Assembly: GCF_000765215.1 (NCBI RefSeq)
Contig: NZ_JPJE01000002.1
Span: forward strand, 62,001-126,000
Origin: Eubacterium sp. ER2
GTDB lineage: Bacteria > Bacillota > Clostridia > Lachnospirales > Lachnospiraceae
Reading direction: 5' to 3'
Length of the DNA stretch: 64,000 nt
The translations under genes were made by a program, and so were the position numbers. Each line of letters begins with the position of its first letter. The first letter of the stretch is position 1. The notes beneath the pieces are model-generated. The model had not been told where the DNA came from and did not search any database. It was given only the letters and a program-made list of their open reading frames with translations. Shown piece by piece: positions 1 through 8,448 of the stretch.

Positions 1-1036
1 CGCTGGCCAGCACACTGTCACTGAACACATCCCGCACATGTGCCATGGTAAATGTCATCTGGTAGGGCCACTCGCTGACAAAGGGAACGATAAACACCAC
101 CGCAAAGATAATGACGATCATCAGCAGGACCACTCCGCAGCAGATACCGCAGGCAATATCTCTTCCTCTGTTCTTAAGGTTCTCCACAATAGAAATCTTG
201 CTGTACCGCACATTGTACCGCTCCAGATAATGGAGGAGAAGGATGCTCACCACAGAGGGCACCAGCATGGCCATAGCCACCACAGCGCCGTTGTTAAAGT
301 CAGGCAGGCTCCCCAGCATCTCATCGTACAGGACAGAGGCCACCACCTCGTACTGTCCTCCCACGGAGGCCGGGATACCAAAATCTGTAAATGACAGAAA
401 GAAGCACTGTACAAAGGAGGCCGCCAGGGTGCCAAGAAGCGGACGGATGATGGTGATCCAGAAGGTCTTCATCCCTCCGTCTCCCATGATCCTGGACACC
501 ACCATAAATTTCTTGTCAATGTACCCCATAGTGTTATGGATCAGCAGGAAGGACACCGGCAGCGTGTAGATCACATAGCCAAGCAGCAGCCCTGTGAACC
601 CGTAGATGTCAAAAAGCTGATGGCCCAGGAGCCGGGTGATGAGCCCCTGCTTCCCAAAGGAGTAGATGATGGCAAATCCGTAGGTGATGGTGGGCAGCAG
701 CATGGGCAGCACCGCCCCGCCGTGGATCAGCTTTTTTAAGGGCTTCGGAAGGTTGGTGTAGTGCACCGTGTAGGCCAGCAAAAAGGCCAGAACCGTGGTG
801 ATGACGGCGCTCAGGCCGGCTGATTTAAAGCTGTTTCCCACAGATGTCCAGAAGCCGTTCTCCGTGAACACATCCACATAGTGAACCCAGAAGTCTCCCC
901 CTGTACTCTGGAAGGATTTTAAGAGCAGCAGGATGATGGGCGCTGCCAGGAACCAGAGAAACAGGACTGCCACTGCGATGAAAATGATCTTGATCTCTAT
1001 CTGAGATTTTATCAGTCTCTCAAGCTTTGTCTTCAT
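1..1036 (-). CDS. ABC importer permease, double-module type (partial, cut by window edge)
   Basis: Membrane permease of a binding-protein-dependent importer. The frame opens at ATG 1036 (MKTKLERLIKSQ) and stays open for 345 residues to the left edge, so the C-terminus is missing. A short basic N-terminus is followed at once by a hydrophobic helix. An EAA-like cytoplasmic loop is visible (SRIMGDGGMKTFWITIIRP), and after a polar stretch (ENLKNRGRD) a new hydrophobic segment begins. That suggests a two-module permease of about 550 residues, as in the AfuB/PhnV-like and Fe3+ families. Its start lies 11 bases after the stop of the ATPase gene, so the two are one operon. Substrate is unknown; phosphonate, phosphate ester or iron are candidates from family resemblance only. 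Confidence 0.85.
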   Translation of the reverse strand, partial: MKTKLERLIKSQIEIKIIFIAVAVLFLWFLAAPIILLLLKSFQSTGGDFWVHYVDVFTENGFWTSVGNSFKSAGLSAVITTVLAFLLAYTVHYTNLPKPLKKLIHGGAVLPMLLPTITYGFAIIYSFGKQGLITRLLGHQLFDIYGFTGLLLGYVIYTLPVSFLLIHNTMGYIDKKFMVVSRIMGDGGMKTFWITIIRPLLGTLAASFVQCFFLSFTDFGIPASVGGQYEVVASVLYDEMLGSLPDFNNGAVVAMAMLVPSVVSILLLHYLERYNVRYSKISIVENLKNRGRDIACGICCGVVLLMIVIIFAVVFIVPFVSEWPYQMTFTMAHVRDVFSDSVLAS

Positions 1037-1047
1037 CTGTCCGCCCT

Positions 1048-1803
1048 CTACGCTGTCGCTTCACACTGAAACAGGGTGAAGATATTGCTTCTCTTGATCT
1101 CAAGCTGGTTTAAGATAAATTCCCTGATAAACGGATTGCTGGGCCTGTTGATGATCTCCTCCGGCTTTCCGTACTGGGATATCTTTCCCTCATTTATAAT
1201 AAGGACACGGTCAGACAGCGTCAGGGCCTCCTCCGGATCATGGGTCACGATGATGGTAGTCAGGTGATACTCCCTGGCGATGGTCTTGATCCTGTCCTTG
1301 ATGGACTCCTTGATGACGCCGTCCAGGGCGCTTAAGGGCTCATCCAGAAGAAGGATCTTCGGCTTCATAACCATGGTCCGGGCCAGCGCCACTCTCTGCT
1401 TCTGTCCTCCGGAGAGCTGCTCGATCTTCTTGTCCAGATGCTCCTTCAGCCCCAGGAGCTCGATCAGGTCGTCCACTTCATCCTGGCTGGAGATGCCTGG
1501 CTTGTTTTTTAGTCCGTAGGTAATATTCTGATAGGCATTCAGATTGGGGAACAGGGCGTAGTCCTGGAACACGATGTTAAATCCTCTCTGCTCCATGGGA
1601 ACGTTTGTCATATCCTCCCCATTGTAGATAATTTTGCCTCCGTCCACCTCCGTGATGCCCAGGATCAGGTTCAGCAGTGTAGTCTTCCCGCTTCCGGAGG
1701 GCCCTAATATGGAAATGATCTCTCCGTCCTGCACATCCAGGCTGATGTCGTTCAGTATTGTCTTTCCACCAAATGACTTCTTGATATTTTTCAGTTCCAG
1801 CAT
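1048..1803 (-). CDS. ABC importer ATP-binding protein (PotA/PhnT/FbpC type)
   Basis: Cytoplasmic ATPase that powers the adjacent permease. Visible motifs are Walker A (GPSGSGKTT), the Q-loop region (IVFQDYALFPN), signature LSGGQKQR, Walker B (ILLLDEPLSALD) and the H-loop (IIVTHDPEEA). The start was set at ATG 1803 (MLELKNIKKSFGG), because an AAAGGAG site lies 9-10 bases upstream and family homology begins there; the frame is open further upstream to 1884 without support. At 251 residues it lacks the TOBE domain common in PotA-type ATPases. A promoter lies at 1885-1914. Substrate cannot be named from sequence. Confidence 0.9.
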   Translation of the reverse strand: MLELKNIKKSFGGKTILNDISLDVQDGEIISILGPSGSGKTTLLNLILGITEVDGGKIIYNGEDMTNVPMEQRGFNIVFQDYALFPNLNAYQNITYGLKNKPGISSQDEVDDLIELLGLKEHLDKKIEQLSGGQKQRVALARTMVMKPKILLLDEPLSALDGVIKESIKDRIKTIAREYHLTTIIVTHDPEEALTLSDRVLIINEGKISQYGKPEEIINRPSNPFIREFILNQLEIKRSNIFTLFQCEATA

Positions 1804-1884
1804 AATATTGAAACTCCTTTCTTCTCCCGCGGCACCCGTTCTTCCCGTGCCGGTGTCCTCTTGTTTCGTTCCTGTCACGCCCAT

Positions 1885-1914
1885 ATTATAGGAGCTTCAT
1901 TTTTCTATCTTCAA
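1885..1914 (-). promoter_or_regulatory. Sigma-A promoter of the ABC importer operon
   Basis: On the minus strand, -35 TTGAAG (1914-1909) and -10 TATAAT (1890-1885) are separated by 18 bases. It lies about 80 bases upstream of the ATPase start at 1803 and directly after the RpiR gene's terminator. Confidence 0.6.
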
Positions 1915-1952
1915 TCAAATCGGGGTGAACTCTTTGTAAAGGGAATGTAAAA

Positions 1953-1989
1953 CAGAAAAAGAGGTTTGTAGATTTTCTACAAAACCTCT
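1953..1989 (-). terminator. Intrinsic terminator overlapping the rpiR-like stop codon
   Basis: The minus-strand transcript folds 1989-1977 onto 1971-1960 (AGAGG...CCTCT arms with a five-base loop), followed by TTTTTC. The TAG stop of the RpiR gene lies inside the 5' arm. Confidence 0.75.
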
Positions 1990-2855
1990 TCATCCTGGCT
2001 GTAGGCCCTCCGGGCCACGATCTCGTTTGTCTTTTTCAGCTTTTTTGAAAGGACCGGATAGTTCCGGTTCAGCACCCCCGCATAGAGCATGTCCACCAGC
2101 GCCAGCTGGGAAATGCGGGAAAAAATCGTATCTCCATAGAAGAACTGCCTGTGGCTGGCGCAAAGCAGGATGTCCGCGTACTTTGCAATGAGGGCGTTCT
2201 CAAAATTGGTCAGCACCAGCGTCCTGGCCCCCGCCCTCTTTGCCGTCTGCATCATCTCCACCGTGTTCCTGGAATACCCGGAGTAGGAGACTCCAATGGC
2301 CAGGTCCTTCTTCGTCAGATTGCCCGCGCTCACGTTCTGCAGGTAGGAGTCTGTGTAGGTCCTGCAGTTCAGTCCCAGGTAGGTGAGCTTGGTGAGCAGG
2401 TCGTTGACCGTGCAAAGGGAGTTCTCCACCCCGTAGATCACGATATTGTCCGCCCCCAGGATGGCGTCCACCGCCCTCTCAAATTCCTTTTTCCGTATGC
2501 TCTTTAAGGTCTCCTCCAGCATCTGGATGGAGGTAGTGATGATCTTCCCGGGTATCTCCTCCAGCCTGTCCTTGCCGGAAAGCCGGAATCCGTAGAGGCC
2601 GATCTCCTCCTCCTTCTCCTCTGCCCGCTCCCGCATCTCGTCCTGGAGCATGGCGTACTTGAAATCCTTAAAGCTCTTGTATCCTACAGCCTTCACAAAG
2701 CGCACCACTGTGGGCTGGCTTACCTCTGCCTCACGCGCCAGCTCCTCGATAAGGAGCTCTCCCGCCTTTCCCTGGTAGGAAAAAATGTAGTCGGCCACCT
2801 TGCGCTCTGACGGCCGCAGAGCCGCATAGATGTTCTGTATCTTCTGTTTTACCAT
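1977..2855 (-). CDS. RpiR/MurR-family transcriptional regulator
   Basis: DNA-binding regulator with an N-terminal HTH_6 domain (LRPSERKVADYIFS, recognition region VSQPTVVRFVKAVGYKSFKD) and a C-terminal SIS sugar-phosphate-binding domain (about residues 125-260; IYGVENS, GVSYSGYSRNTVEM). The start was placed at ATG 2855 (MVKQKIQNIY), which gives the usual length of 292 residues and has an AGGA-type site; the frame is open to 2984. It lies just upstream of the ABC importer genes, which have their own promoter, so it probably controls them in response to a phosphosugar or similar ligand (inference). A terminator overlaps its stop codon. Confidence 0.88.
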   Translation of the reverse strand: MVKQKIQNIYAALRPSERKVADYIFSYQGKAGELLIEELAREAEVSQPTVVRFVKAVGYKSFKDFKYAMLQDEMRERAEEKEEEIGLYGFRLSGKDRLEEIPGKIITTSIQMLEETLKSIRKKEFERAVDAILGADNIVIYGVENSLCTVNDLLTKLTYLGLNCRTYTDSYLQNVSAGNLTKKDLAIGVSYSGYSRNTVEMMQTAKRAGARTLVLTNFENALIAKYADILLCASHRQFFYGDTIFSRISQLALVDMLYAGVLNRNYPVLSKKLKKTNEIVARRAYSQDEEVL

Positions 2856-2984
2856 ATTTCCTGTTATCCTCTCTGTAGAAACTCTACGATTTTTGTTCAT
2901 TTTGAACTTTTGCCGGATGCCGTCCCTCCGACCGCTTTTTGTTATCATTTTTTCACTTTGGGGATTGTACCGAAAAAAATACAA

Positions 2985-3647
2985 TCAGCACAGCTTGCTC
3001 CCGTTTGCCACCAGCTTGAACTTGCATCCCAGCCGCTCCGCCGCCCGCCTGCACATGATCATCCGCTGCAGGAAGATCTCAAAGTAATCCATCACCGTGC
3101 ACATAGTGTCGTCCAGCTCAATCTCCATGCGGATCACTCTCTTGTCTTTATCTATAGTGAGAGTGGACGACAATGCCGCATAGTTGACCCTGTCGTGAAT
3201 GTCAAAATTCGCGGGAACCGGGTTCTGCACCCGGTTCCTCCGCACATCCGTCTTGTCCGCCAGGATCAGGGCCGCCGACACCTCGTCCACAGCCGCCCCT
3301 GTGTCCTCATCGTGATGGCCGATGGCCGTCATCACAGTCATAGCGTCCGACAGCTCTGCTCCCCTCTCCTTCAGGATCTGGTAGGCCAGCACTGCCCCAC
3401 TGTGGGGATGGTCATGCCGGTTCACGCTGTTGCCGATATCGTGCATGTACCCCGCAATACGGCCCAGCTCGATCTTGTGCTTCCCGTAGCCCAGCTCCTT
3501 TAAGATTTTCCCCGCCGTGTCCGCCACCTTGGCGGCGTGCTTCCTGGAATGCTCCGTGTATCCCAGCTCATTGAGTATCTCGTTTCCCTGCTCGATCAGG
3601 AGACCTATCTCCTCATCACTCCTGATCTGTTTAAATGTGACTGACAA
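2985..3647 (-). CDS. HD-domain phosphohydrolase
   Basis: Predicted metal-dependent phosphohydrolase of the HD superfamily. The core is seen as EHSRKHAAKVAD, the HD signature AGYMHDIGNSVNRHDHPHSG, and a later IGHHDED. The start is chosen at TTG 3647 because GGAGGAG lies six bases upstream; an in-frame ATG at 3686 adds 13 residues (MAVRYIEILEEKS) but has no ribosome binding site. It abuts the upstream frame of the RpiR gene and follows the PIN-PhoH gene on the same strand. Substrate is unknown; HD proteins of this size act on nucleotides or phosphorylated metabolites. Confidence 0.82.
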   Translation of the reverse strand: MSVTFKQIRSDEEIGLLIEQGNEILNELGYTEHSRKHAAKVADTAGKILKELGYGKHKIELGRIAGYMHDIGNSVNRHDHPHSGAVLAYQILKERGAELSDAMTVMTAIGHHDEDTGAAVDEVSAALILADKTDVRRNRVQNPVPANFDIHDRVNYAALSSTLTIDKDKRVIRMEIELDDTMCTVMDYFEIFLQRMIMCRRAAERLGCKFKLVANGSKLC

Positions 3648-3714
3648 ACTCTTCTCCTCCAATATCTCTATGTATCTTACAGCCATCTGTCTCAGACTAT
3701 ATAACTCATATGGG

Positions 3715-5088
3715 TTACAGCCTCCGGATGGCGTCCATGGCCAGCGCGGATCTCTCGCACTCCTCCGCTGTCATGGTCACCTGCCAGCATAGGGGGCTGC
3801 CCTTCATATGCTCTGAGGCGTAGCTGAGGCCGTTGGTCCTCTCGTCCAGAAAAGGCCGGTCTATCTGATCCGGGTCCCCCAGAAGGATAATCTTTGTGTC
3901 CTTTCCCGCCCTGGTGATGATGCCCTTGATCTGGTTGGGCGTCATGTTCTGGGCCTCATCTATAATAAGGTAGGTCTTGATGATGGACCGGCCCCGAATA
4001 TAATTCATGGCCTCTGTCTGGATCAGTCCTCTGGCAAAGATTTCCTCAATCTTTCCCCTCAGCTCGTCCTCATCCGCGTACCGCTCCTCCTCGTTGGAGT
4101 CGATCAGCTGCTCCAGGTTGTCGATAATGGGCCTCATCAGCGGAGAAATCTTCTCCTGCTCGTCCCCCGGCAGAAAGCCGATGTCCGAGTCGAACTGGGC
4201 GTTAGGCCTGCACACCAGTATCCGCCTGTACTCGCCTGTGGGATTGTTCAGCACCTTCTCAAGCCCCACTGCCAGTGAGTAAAAGGTCTTGCTTGTGCCT
4301 GCCATGCCCTTGACAATGACAAGGGGCGCCGTCTTCGCCGGCTGCATGAGAGCCTCCTGGAGAAAATACTGCCCTGCGTTTCTCGGTCGGATACCGTAGG
4401 GCGCGCTCTTTTTGTACTCCAGCTTCCGGATGACTCCTTTTTCCACCCTTCCCAGGTGGGTCTTCTTCACGGACTGATCCGCCCGCAGTATGACAAACTG
4501 ATTTTCTGTGAGCTCCGGAACAAACCGGTTGCCCTCACTGTCCGTCACGTACACGCACTGGGCCGGGATGCCTTTTTTCTTAAAATCCTTGAAAATCTCC
4601 TCAGGCACGTACACCTCGGTCCTGCCCTTGTACTGGTTTTCGTTGTCAAACACCTGCTCTGTCGTAAAGTCCTCGGCAGATATCCCCAGGATCTGCGCCT
4701 TGATGCGAAGTAGGATGTCCTTGGTCACGAGAGTCACCTGCTCCTCGTGGGTGTTCTTAAGGCCCAGGCACACCTTCAGGATCCGGTTGTCCATGACCTC
4801 CTCGGACAGCTCCGGCGGCAGCTTCACATCCACATAGTTTCTCTCCACCCGGCAGCTTCCTCCGCCGGGAAGCGGTACGCCGGTGAGCAGATCTCCCCTG
4901 TGGCGGAGCTGCTCCAGGAACCGGATAGCCCGCCTGGCGCTTGCGCCCCTCTCCCCTTCCGCTTTTTTCAGATGGTCAAGCTCCTCCAGCACAGCCATGG
5001 GAAGCACCACCTGGTTGTCCTCAAAGCACTCGGCCGCGTAGGGTGCCTGGATCAGGACATTCGTATCAAGCACATAGATCTTTACCAT
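3715..5088 (-). CDS. PIN-domain/PhoH-like ATPase fusion (YlaK type)
   Basis: 457-residue protein combining an N-terminal PIN nuclease domain (VLDTNVLIQAP, VLEELDHLK, acidic residues through about residue 130) with a C-terminal PhoH-type P-loop ATPase/helicase-like domain. Such PhoH2 proteins are proposed RNA helicase/RNases in RNA turnover. Walker B is LIIDEAQNM. Walker A reads GMAGTSKTF, with Ser in place of the usual Gly before Lys. The start ATG 5088 is preceded by AAGGGG. It is monocistronic or leads into the HD gene (28-base gap). Confidence 0.9.
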   Translation of the reverse strand: MVKIYVLDTNVLIQAPYAAECFEDNQVVLPMAVLEELDHLKKAEGERGASARRAIRFLEQLRHRGDLLTGVPLPGGGSCRVERNYVDVKLPPELSEEVMDNRILKVCLGLKNTHEEQVTLVTKDILLRIKAQILGISAEDFTTEQVFDNENQYKGRTEVYVPEEIFKDFKKKGIPAQCVYVTDSEGNRFVPELTENQFVILRADQSVKKTHLGRVEKGVIRKLEYKKSAPYGIRPRNAGQYFLQEALMQPAKTAPLVIVKGMAGTSKTFYSLAVGLEKVLNNPTGEYRRILVCRPNAQFDSDIGFLPGDEQEKISPLMRPIIDNLEQLIDSNEEERYADEDELRGKIEEIFARGLIQTEAMNYIRGRSIIKTYLIIDEAQNMTPNQIKGIITRAGKDTKIILLGDPDQIDRPFLDERTNGLSYASEHMKGSPLCWQVTMTAEECERSALAMDAIRRL

Positions 5089-5424
5089 AGAGTATCCCCT
5101 TTCCGGATTATATTTTACCTACAGTATATCGTTCTTTCCTTTTCTCAAAATCAAGATCCTGTAAAATCTACGTAAAATTTCCTTCGTTCATAATTTGTTC
5201 ATTTATCATTTAAAAAAGTTTCATTTCTTGAACACCATTTCTTCACAGCTCTGTCTTATACTAAAACTATCAAATAAATCAAGACGCTTCGTAGTAGAAA
5301 TACTATTGGAATAAACTTTTTCATAATACATGCCGGGGACTGAGAAATCGGTCACCCGGCATCCTCCCGTTTTACGGGGTTTTTCAGGTATATCTGTATT
5401 TTCACACATTTTAGAGATTTTTTC
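5089..5424. other. AT-rich intergenic region with a structured element
   Basis: No gene is supported here. The notable content is a perfect 8-base inverted repeat, ATGCCGGG (5330-5337) and CCCGGCAT (5355-5362). Inner GAC/GTC pairs extend the stem to 11 base pairs around one bulged A. On the plus strand a small second hairpin CCCG-TTTTA-CGGG (5366-5378) is followed by GTTTTTC, which resembles a terminator. The element lies upstream of the sulfatase promoter at 5425, so it is not in that gene's expected leader. Confidence 0.5.
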
Positions 5425-5453
5425 TTGAAGGCCTTCCCCAAACCTTTTATAAT
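5425..5453 (+). promoter_or_regulatory. Sigma-A promoter of the LtaS-like gene
   Basis: TTGAAG (5425-5430) and TATAAT (5448-5453) are separated by 17 bases, giving a leader of about 40 bases before ATG 5499. Confidence 0.7.
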
Positions 5454-5498
5454 AAGTAAGTTGACAAATGTAAAATTTAGGAGAAATGTGTGTAAAAA

Positions 5499-7331
5499 AT
5501 GAGAAATTTGTCTGTTTTTGTAAAAGCCTTCTTCCGCATCCTGTTCACGATCCTGGCTGTGCTGCTGGCTGTCCTTGCCACTGTCATCACCTGCAGCCTG
5601 CGGTGGATGTTCGATACCTGGAGCAACCTGACCATGGACGAGCTCATCTACCATCTGACATCCCCACTGGATGGAACCAACGATGCCATGATCAGGGAGT
5701 ACATTGATACATGTATTGTGCCGGCTGTCATCGTTCTTCTTTTCCTCCTCGTGCTTTTTGCCGCTTTCCGGAAAAAGAAGCGCTACTATATTGTCATGGC
5801 AGGGGCTATCGTCCTGTCCGTATCAGTGGGCGCTCTGTCGGTGAGAGGCGCCTGGCAGGATCTGGATGTGGGAAACTATGTGGCGGACAGGGGAACCTAC
5901 TCCACCTTTATCGACGACAATTATGTGAGTCCGTCGGATGTGGAGCTGACCTTCCCTCAGGAGAAGAGAAACCTGATCTACATCTTCCTTGAGTCCATGG
6001 AGACCACCTACGCTGACACACAAAGCGGCGGCGCCTTTGATCGCAATGTGATCCCTGAGCTGACACAGATTGCCCAGGAAAATGAAGACTTTTCCGGAGA
6101 GACCGCTGACCTGAACGGCGGATACTCCATGCCCGGCACTACCTGGACCATCGGCGCCATGTTTGCCCAGACCTCCGGCCTGCCACTGAGCGTCTCCATC
6201 GACGGGAACAGCATGGATACCCAGACCAGCTTCTTTGCCGGGGCCGTGACTCTTGGCGACATCCTGGAAAGCCAGGGCTATTCCCAGACTCTCCTCATCG
6301 GCTCAGACGCAGCCTTCGGAGGGCGGGAGCTCTACTTCACCGAGCACGGGAATTACGAGATGATGGATTATAAATACGCGGTGCAAAACGGCCTCATCCC
6401 GGAGGACTACCATGTATGGTGGGGCTATGAAGATGAGAAGCTCTTTGAGTTCGCCAGGCAGAAGGTGACCGAGCTGGCCGCCCAGCCGGAGCCCTTTAAC
6501 CTCACCATGCTGACAGTGGACACACACTTTGAGGACGGGTATGTGTGCGAGCGCTGCCCGCAGCTCTACGGTGATGACCAGTATTCCAATGTCATGCGCT
6601 GCTCCAGCCGGCAGGTCTCCGCCTTCGTACAGTGGCTCCAGCAGCAGGATTTTTACGAGAACACCACCATCATCCTCTGCGGAGACCATCCTACCATGGA
6701 CAGCGACTACTGCGAGGATATTGACAGCGGCTACACCCGGAAGACCTACACCGCCTACATCAATGCCGCGGCCCAGAAGGAGACGGAGACAAGGCGGGAT
6801 TTCACCACCTTTGATCAGTTTCCCACCACTCTGGCCGCCCTGGGCGTGCAGATTGAGGGCAACCGCCTGGGGCTGGGTACCAACCTTTTCTCCTCCGAGC
6901 CCACGCTGACTGAGAGATTTGGGCGGGAAACAGAGGAGAGGGAGCTGAAGAAAAATTCTCAGCTCATCGAGAAGCTGGCAGATATCGACTATGACTCCGA
7001 GTCTCTGAAAGTGCGAGAGGGGCGTGTTCCCACAGGCACTGTCTACGCGGATCCCTATCTGCGGGACATCGGAGGAATTCCTGTCACGGTGACAGACCTG
7101 GCCAATCTGCCGGACGAGGTGCAGAGCGTGCAGATCGCGGTCTGGACCAATGAGGACCAGAGCGACCTGCAGTGGATACAGCTGGGGGCCCGGGAAGACG
7201 GAAGCTTTGGCGCTAACATCAATGTGGCCAACTACGGCTTCAAGCTGGGTGTCTACTATATAGACGCCTACATTGTGGACAGCACCGGCACTCCCTATAT
7301 GATCGGCCAGGCCACAGGCTATGTAGATTAA
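5499..7331 (+). CDS. LtaS/MdoB-family membrane phosphoglycerol transferase-like sulfatase
   Basis: 610-residue membrane enzyme of the alkaline phosphatase superfamily. Three hydrophobic helices (about residues 9-32, 71-90 and 97-114) precede an extracellular sulfatase domain. That domain has the first metal-ligand strand (LIYIFLESMETTY), the region carrying the threonine nucleophile (MPGTTWTIGAMFAQTSGLP) and the late metal ligand (CGDHPTMDSDY). By family it transfers phosphoglycerol groups to a cell-surface glycolipid or polymer. The last ~85 residues (VTDLANLPDEVQSVQIAVWT onward) resemble a GBS_Bsp-like repeat, an unusual tail for LtaS. The only in-frame start is ATG 5499; AGGAGA lies 14 bases upstream, a long spacing. 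Confidence 0.85.
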   Translation: MRNLSVFVKAFFRILFTILAVLLAVLATVITCSLRWMFDTWSNLTMDELIYHLTSPLDGTNDAMIREYIDTCIVPAVIVLLFLLVLFAAFRKKKRYYIVMAGAIVLSVSVGALSVRGAWQDLDVGNYVADRGTYSTFIDDNYVSPSDVELTFPQEKRNLIYIFLESMETTYADTQSGGAFDRNVIPELTQIAQENEDFSGETADLNGGYSMPGTTWTIGAMFAQTSGLPLSVSIDGNSMDTQTSFFAGAVTLGDILESQGYSQTLLIGSDAAFGGRELYFTEHGNYEMMDYKYAVQNGLIPEDYHVWWGYEDEKLFEFARQKVTELAAQPEPFNLTMLTVDTHFEDGYVCERCPQLYGDDQYSNVMRCSSRQVSAFVQWLQQQDFYENTTIILCGDHPTMDSDYCEDIDSGYTRKTYTAYINAAAQKETETRRDFTTFDQFPTTLAALGVQIEGNRLGLGTNLFSSEPTLTERFGRETEERELKKNSQLIEKLADIDYDSESLKVREGRVPTGTVYADPYLRDIGGIPVTVTDLANLPDEVQSVQIAVWTNEDQSDLQWIQLGAREDGSFGANINVANYGFKLGVYYIDAYIVDSTGTPYMIGQATGYVD

Positions 7332-7362
7332 AACCATACAGATGAAAGCAGCAATTTATAAC

Positions 7363-7389
7363 GGCGCTGCCCTTTACGGGGTCAGCGCC
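7363..7389. terminator. Possible bidirectional terminator between convergent genes
   Basis: GGCGCTG (7363-7369) pairs with CAGCGCC (7383-7389), with a 13-base loop, straddling the stop codon of the dehydrogenase. Flanking T-runs are short on both strands, so termination is only plausible. Confidence 0.4.
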
Positions 7390-8414
7390 ACTTTTATCAC
7401 CCCGTCCTCTTTTCTTTCAAACAGCCGGTACATTTCCATGGCGTCCGCCAGGGGTGCTCTGTGGGTGATCAGACACTCTCCCTTCAGCCTTCCCTGCGCT
7501 GTCAGCTCCAGTATTTCCCTGCAGCTGCAGGCATCCACACCCCCTGTCTTGAAGATCAGATTTTTCCCGTACATTTCCGGGAGAGGCAGAATCTGGTTCT
7601 CCTCGTACATGGCTGCAACAACCACCACCGCGTTAGGCCTCGCCGCCTGCCAGGCAAGCTGAAAGCTGTCCTTTCCTCCAGCCGCCTCGATGACCACATC
7701 GGCCCCCCTGCCCTGTGTCCGCTCTCTCAGCGCATCCGGCACAGAGACATTGGCAGGGTTCAGAAAATCGTCCGCCAGTCCGTGTCTCCTCGCAAAAGCC
7801 AGCCTGCTCTCATCTATATCCGCCGCCACGATCCTGGCAGGACTGTAGAGGGCCGCACACATCATGGCACACATGCCTGCCGGCCCTGCCCCCAGCACAA
7901 GGACTGTGTCTCTCTTTTTGATCTCCCCGATCTTTGCCGCCCAGTACCCGGTGGACAGAAGGTCCCCTGTAAAGAGCGCCTGCTCGTCTGTCACCTGGTC
8001 CGGTATAGGCGTCAGGGCCTGGTCCGCAAAGGGAATGCGCACGTACTCAGCCTGGCCCCCGTCTATGCGGCAGCCCAGCGCCCATCCGCCGTTCTTGTCC
8101 TCACAGTTGTTGACAAATCCTCTTTTGCAGAAAAAGCATTCCCCGCAGAAGGTCTCCACATTCACCGCCACCCGCTGTCCGGGGCGCACATTTTTCACCC
8201 TCCTCCCTGTCTCCTCCACAACGCCCACAAACTCATGCCCCAGGATAATCCCCGGCACGGCCCTGGGAACTGCTCCGTTTCTTATATGAAGATCGCTGGT
8301 GCAGATGGTAGTCAGCGTCACCCGAAGGATGGCGTCCGTGTCCTCCTCTATGTGCGGCATGGGCCGCTCTTCCATGCCTATCTCACCTTTTCCTCTATAT
8401 ACAACTGCCTGCAT
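7374..8414 (-). CDS. Zinc-dependent medium-chain alcohol dehydrogenase
   Basis: 346-residue MDR-family oxidoreductase. Catalytic zinc ligands are seen at Cys38, His60 and Glu61 (GIILGHEFVGVVE). A structural zinc is indicated by Cys90, Cys93, Cys96 and Cys104 (CGECFFCKRGF...C). The NAD(P)-binding Rossmann motif is VLVLGAGPAGMCAMM. It resembles threonine or sorbitol dehydrogenase-like enzymes; the substrate alcohol is not evident. It is single on this strand between the convergent sulfatase gene and the secreted Ig-like gene, 34 bases from the latter's stop. Confidence 0.9.
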   Translation of the reverse strand: MQAVVYRGKGEIGMEERPMPHIEEDTDAILRVTLTTICTSDLHIRNGAVPRAVPGIILGHEFVGVVEETGRRVKNVRPGQRVAVNVETFCGECFFCKRGFVNNCEDKNGGWALGCRIDGGQAEYVRIPFADQALTPIPDQVTDEQALFTGDLLSTGYWAAKIGEIKKRDTVLVLGAGPAGMCAMMCAALYSPARIVAADIDESRLAFARRHGLADDFLNPANVSVPDALRERTQGRGADVVIEAAGGKDSFQLAWQAARPNAVVVVAAMYEENQILPLPEMYGKNLIFKTGGVDACSCREILELTAQGRLKGECLITHRAPLADAMEMYRLFERKEDGVIKVALTP

Positions 8415-8448
8415 GCTTCTCCCTCCCTGTCTGTTTTAGTCCATTCTA

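Noticed and set aside
5221-5409. A 62-codon minus-strand frame in the PhoH-sulfatase gap
   Set aside because: No ribosome binding site, no family features, AT-rich composition, and it spans the structured element.
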